Below, piece after piece: positions 34,773 through 35,992 of a DNA stretch of 35,992 bases (position 1 is its first letter; every line of letters begins with the position of its first letter). The stretch spans positions 1-35,992 of the forward strand of contig JAAYIO010000034.1 of NCBI GenBank assembly GCA_012523385.1, in the 5' to 3' direction. The notes under the pieces were generated by a model, which was given only the letters and a program-made list of their open reading frames with translations, had not been told where the DNA came from and searched no databases. The DNA comes from Methanomicrobiales archaeon (GTDB taxonomy: Archaea; Halobacteriota; Methanomicrobia; Methanomicrobiales; Methanomicrobiaceae). Made by a program: the position numbers and the translations under genes.

Positions 34773-34955
34773 ATGGCAACTGAAGACCTGGCAAAGATAT
34801 TCCAAGAGGCAGGAATTGAAAATGAGATTACCTGCCCACAGGCATATGAGATTTCTGAGAAATATCATATATCAAAGATAGAGATTGCGCACTACTGCAA
34901 CAACCGGAACCCCCGGATCAAAATCAGGAGTTGCCAGTTGGGCTGTTTTAAATGA
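34773..34955 (+). CDS. Small four-cysteine protein, paralogue of the one beside moeA
   Basis: This 60-residue soluble protein has Cys at 21, 42, 54 and 58 and ends IKIRSCQLGCFK. It matches the 61-residue protein at 6968-7153 through AYEISEKYHISKIEIAHYCN and the C-terminal R-x-CQLGCF. The first two Cys are 21 residues apart in both; the second spacing differs by two residues. Four conserved Cys suggest a bound metal or iron-sulphur centre, and the middle helices could form a helix-turn-helix. I know no named function. It is divergent from the hdr-fwd operon and upstream of ftr, so its neighbours are again formylmethanofuran genes. A TGAT before the ATG may serve as a weak ribosome site. Confidence 0.8.
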   Translation: MATEDLAKIFQEAGIENEITCPQAYEISEKYHISKIEIAHYCNNRNPRIKIRSCQLGCFK

Positions 34956-35596
34956 ACATTTTTCCGGAGGCGGTATGTATCGCCGAAGTGAAGTACATTT
35001 TCTGAAGATTGCTTTGCATACATTACAATAAAGGATATTGACCACTCAAGCATTCAAAAGATTACTCTCACAACCCATTGTTGCAGAAATGACGTTCCAG
35101 ATTTCTTCCCTACCATGGCGGACAGACTCTCTCTTTTGTGTATTCGACATCTCAATACAGGAGCTCGGCCTGCAATGCTTAGCATACCGGTCAGGATGAT
35201 GGCAGGCAGTCACCGACAAACTGACACGATCATACCCGATAATCCAAACGCCGGGGTCAGAGGACACTATGCTAAATGGTGAAATTGAGTGCACCTTTGT
35301 GCAACAGCCCTTTGGGGATCGCCGTTCTTTCAATCTCATTTAATAATTAGACAGATACGACACCATTCCATCGTGCAAAATTGACACTTTTGTCATTTTT
35401 AAAAGAAGGTTTTGTAAAAATAATGCCGAAATCCATTTATTTTATCAATTTATGCAAGATATAACAATTTAAAAAGCATCTGCTATCATGTCGGCGCATC
35501 CCGGCAACTCATTCTCAGGCGGGGAATAATTACGAAAAAGAAAGATTATAGTAACAAGGTGCACCACATATCTGATTAGTATCGAGAGGTTTAGTA
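34956..35596. other. 641-base spacer upstream of ftr
   Basis: No protein gene is supported. Just after the small gene a hairpin can form (GGCGGT 34969-34974 with ATCGCC 34979-34984). Further on are nested inverted repeats (GCCTGC 35168-35173 with GCAGGC 35202-35207, and ATGC-TTA-GCAT inside at 35175-35185). The last 200 bases are AT-rich, with possible TATA boxes at 35466-35476 and 35545-35552 for ftr. No known RNA family was recognised. Confidence 0.5.
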
Positions 35597-35992
35597 ATGG
35601 AATTAAACGGCGTTTTTATCGAAGATGAGTATGCAGAAGCATTCCCGAACTGGGCATGCCGTGTCATTATCACCGCAATCAATGAGAAATGGGCAATGAA
35701 TGCAGCAACTGAGGCAACCGGATTTGCAACATCGGCCATCGGATGCCCCTGCGAAGCAGGTATCGAGCGGATTCTCTCTCCTCAAGAGACACCTGACGGA
35801 CGCCCCGGCGTTGCCATCCTGATCTTTACCGGCGGCAAGAAGAAGCTGAAAGAACAAGTTGTTGAGCGACTCGCAGAGTGTGTCCTCACCGCACCCACCA
35901 CCGCAGTCTTTGACGGCATGCCTGAGGCTGAAGAACGCATTGATGTCAAACTCCACTTCTTCGGGGACAAATTTGAGCACAAGGTGGAAGTA
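35597..35992 (+). CDS. ftr: Formylmethanofuran:tetrahydromethanopterin formyltransferase, N-terminal part
   Basis: Ftr moves the formyl group from formylmethanofuran to tetrahydromethanopterin, the second step of CO2 reduction. The first 132 residues are present before the window ends; the full enzyme is about 300 residues. Family marks are MELNGVFIEDEYAEAFP at the N terminus, TEATGFATSAIGCPCEAGIE, SPQETPDGRPG and CVLTAPTTAVFDGMPEAEE. GAGAGGT lies before the ATG, similar to the fdhA ribosome site. The gene is cut by the window edge only; no internal damage is seen. Confidence 0.96.
   Translation, partial: MELNGVFIEDEYAEAFPNWACRVIITAINEKWAMNAATEATGFATSAIGCPCEAGIERILSPQETPDGRPGVAILIFTGGKKKLKEQVVERLAECVLTAPTTAVFDGMPEAEERIDVKLHFFGDKFEHKVEV

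Noticed and set aside
35046..35339. 97-codon open frame on the minus strand in the spacer before ftr
   Set aside because: No ribosome site or family similarity was seen. It could be a remnant, but there is no positive support.
1..35992. CRISPR arrays, insertion sequences, tRNA or rRNA genes
   Set aside because: No regularly spaced repeats, transposase genes, terminal inverted repeats or tRNA-like cloverleaf sequences were found on reading both strands by eye.

Overview
The window comes from a methanogenic archaeon, most likely order Methanomicrobiales. Genes for CO2 reduction to formylmethanofuran (fwd), heterodisulfide reductase (hdrABC with mvhD), F420-type formate dehydrogenase (fdhAB) and formylmethanofuran:H4MPT formyltransferase (ftr) lie together. 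Promoters look archaeal (TATA boxes), transcripts appear to end in U-tracts, and ribosome sites are of the GAGGTGAT type. The order-level placement is inference; no rRNA or tRNA gene was seen.

Layout. (1) 1-221: 3' end of an unidentified, possibly HD-family, gene. (2) 452-9084, mostly minus strand: a molybdenum/tungsten module. It holds an oxyanion ABC importer (modA, a TrmO-like gene, modB, modC), two MoeA paralogues (one fused to a substrate-binding-protein-like domain), a 61-residue four-cysteine protein, and a fused FmdD-FmdB catalytic subunit of formylmethanofuran dehydrogenase. (3) 9329-18195, plus strand: an eight-gene locus with a membrane-anchored surface protein, a secreted solute-binding protein carrying a dockerin-like EF-hand, two permeases, two ATPases, a THEP1-like NTPase, and a cytosolic radical SAM enzyme fused to a class III binding-protein fold. 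This is the least explained part of the window. (4) 18452-20798: a decayed copy of fdhA plus the start of fdhB. (5) 20893-24191: intact fdhA and fdhB. (6) 24678-34363, minus strand: one long, tightly packed operon in the order fwdG-fwdF-hdrC-hdrB-hdrA-mvhD-fwdD-fwdB-fwdA-fwdC. (7) 34773-34955: a second four-cysteine small protein, paralogous to the one beside moeA. (8) 35597 to the right end: ftr, cut by the window edge.

How the genes work together. Formate dehydrogenase feeds electrons through MvhD to HdrA. HdrA bifurcates them to CoM-S-S-CoB (HdrBC) and to low-potential iron-sulphur carriers (FwdF/FwdG), which drive CO2 reduction at FwdABCD; Ftr takes the formyl group onward. FdhA and both FwdB-type subunits need Mo or W with a pterin cofactor, which explains the importer and MoeA genes nearby. 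The peptide/nickel-type importer with its radical SAM partner may bring in and process a metal or metal-bearing compound, but its substrate cannot be read from the sequence.
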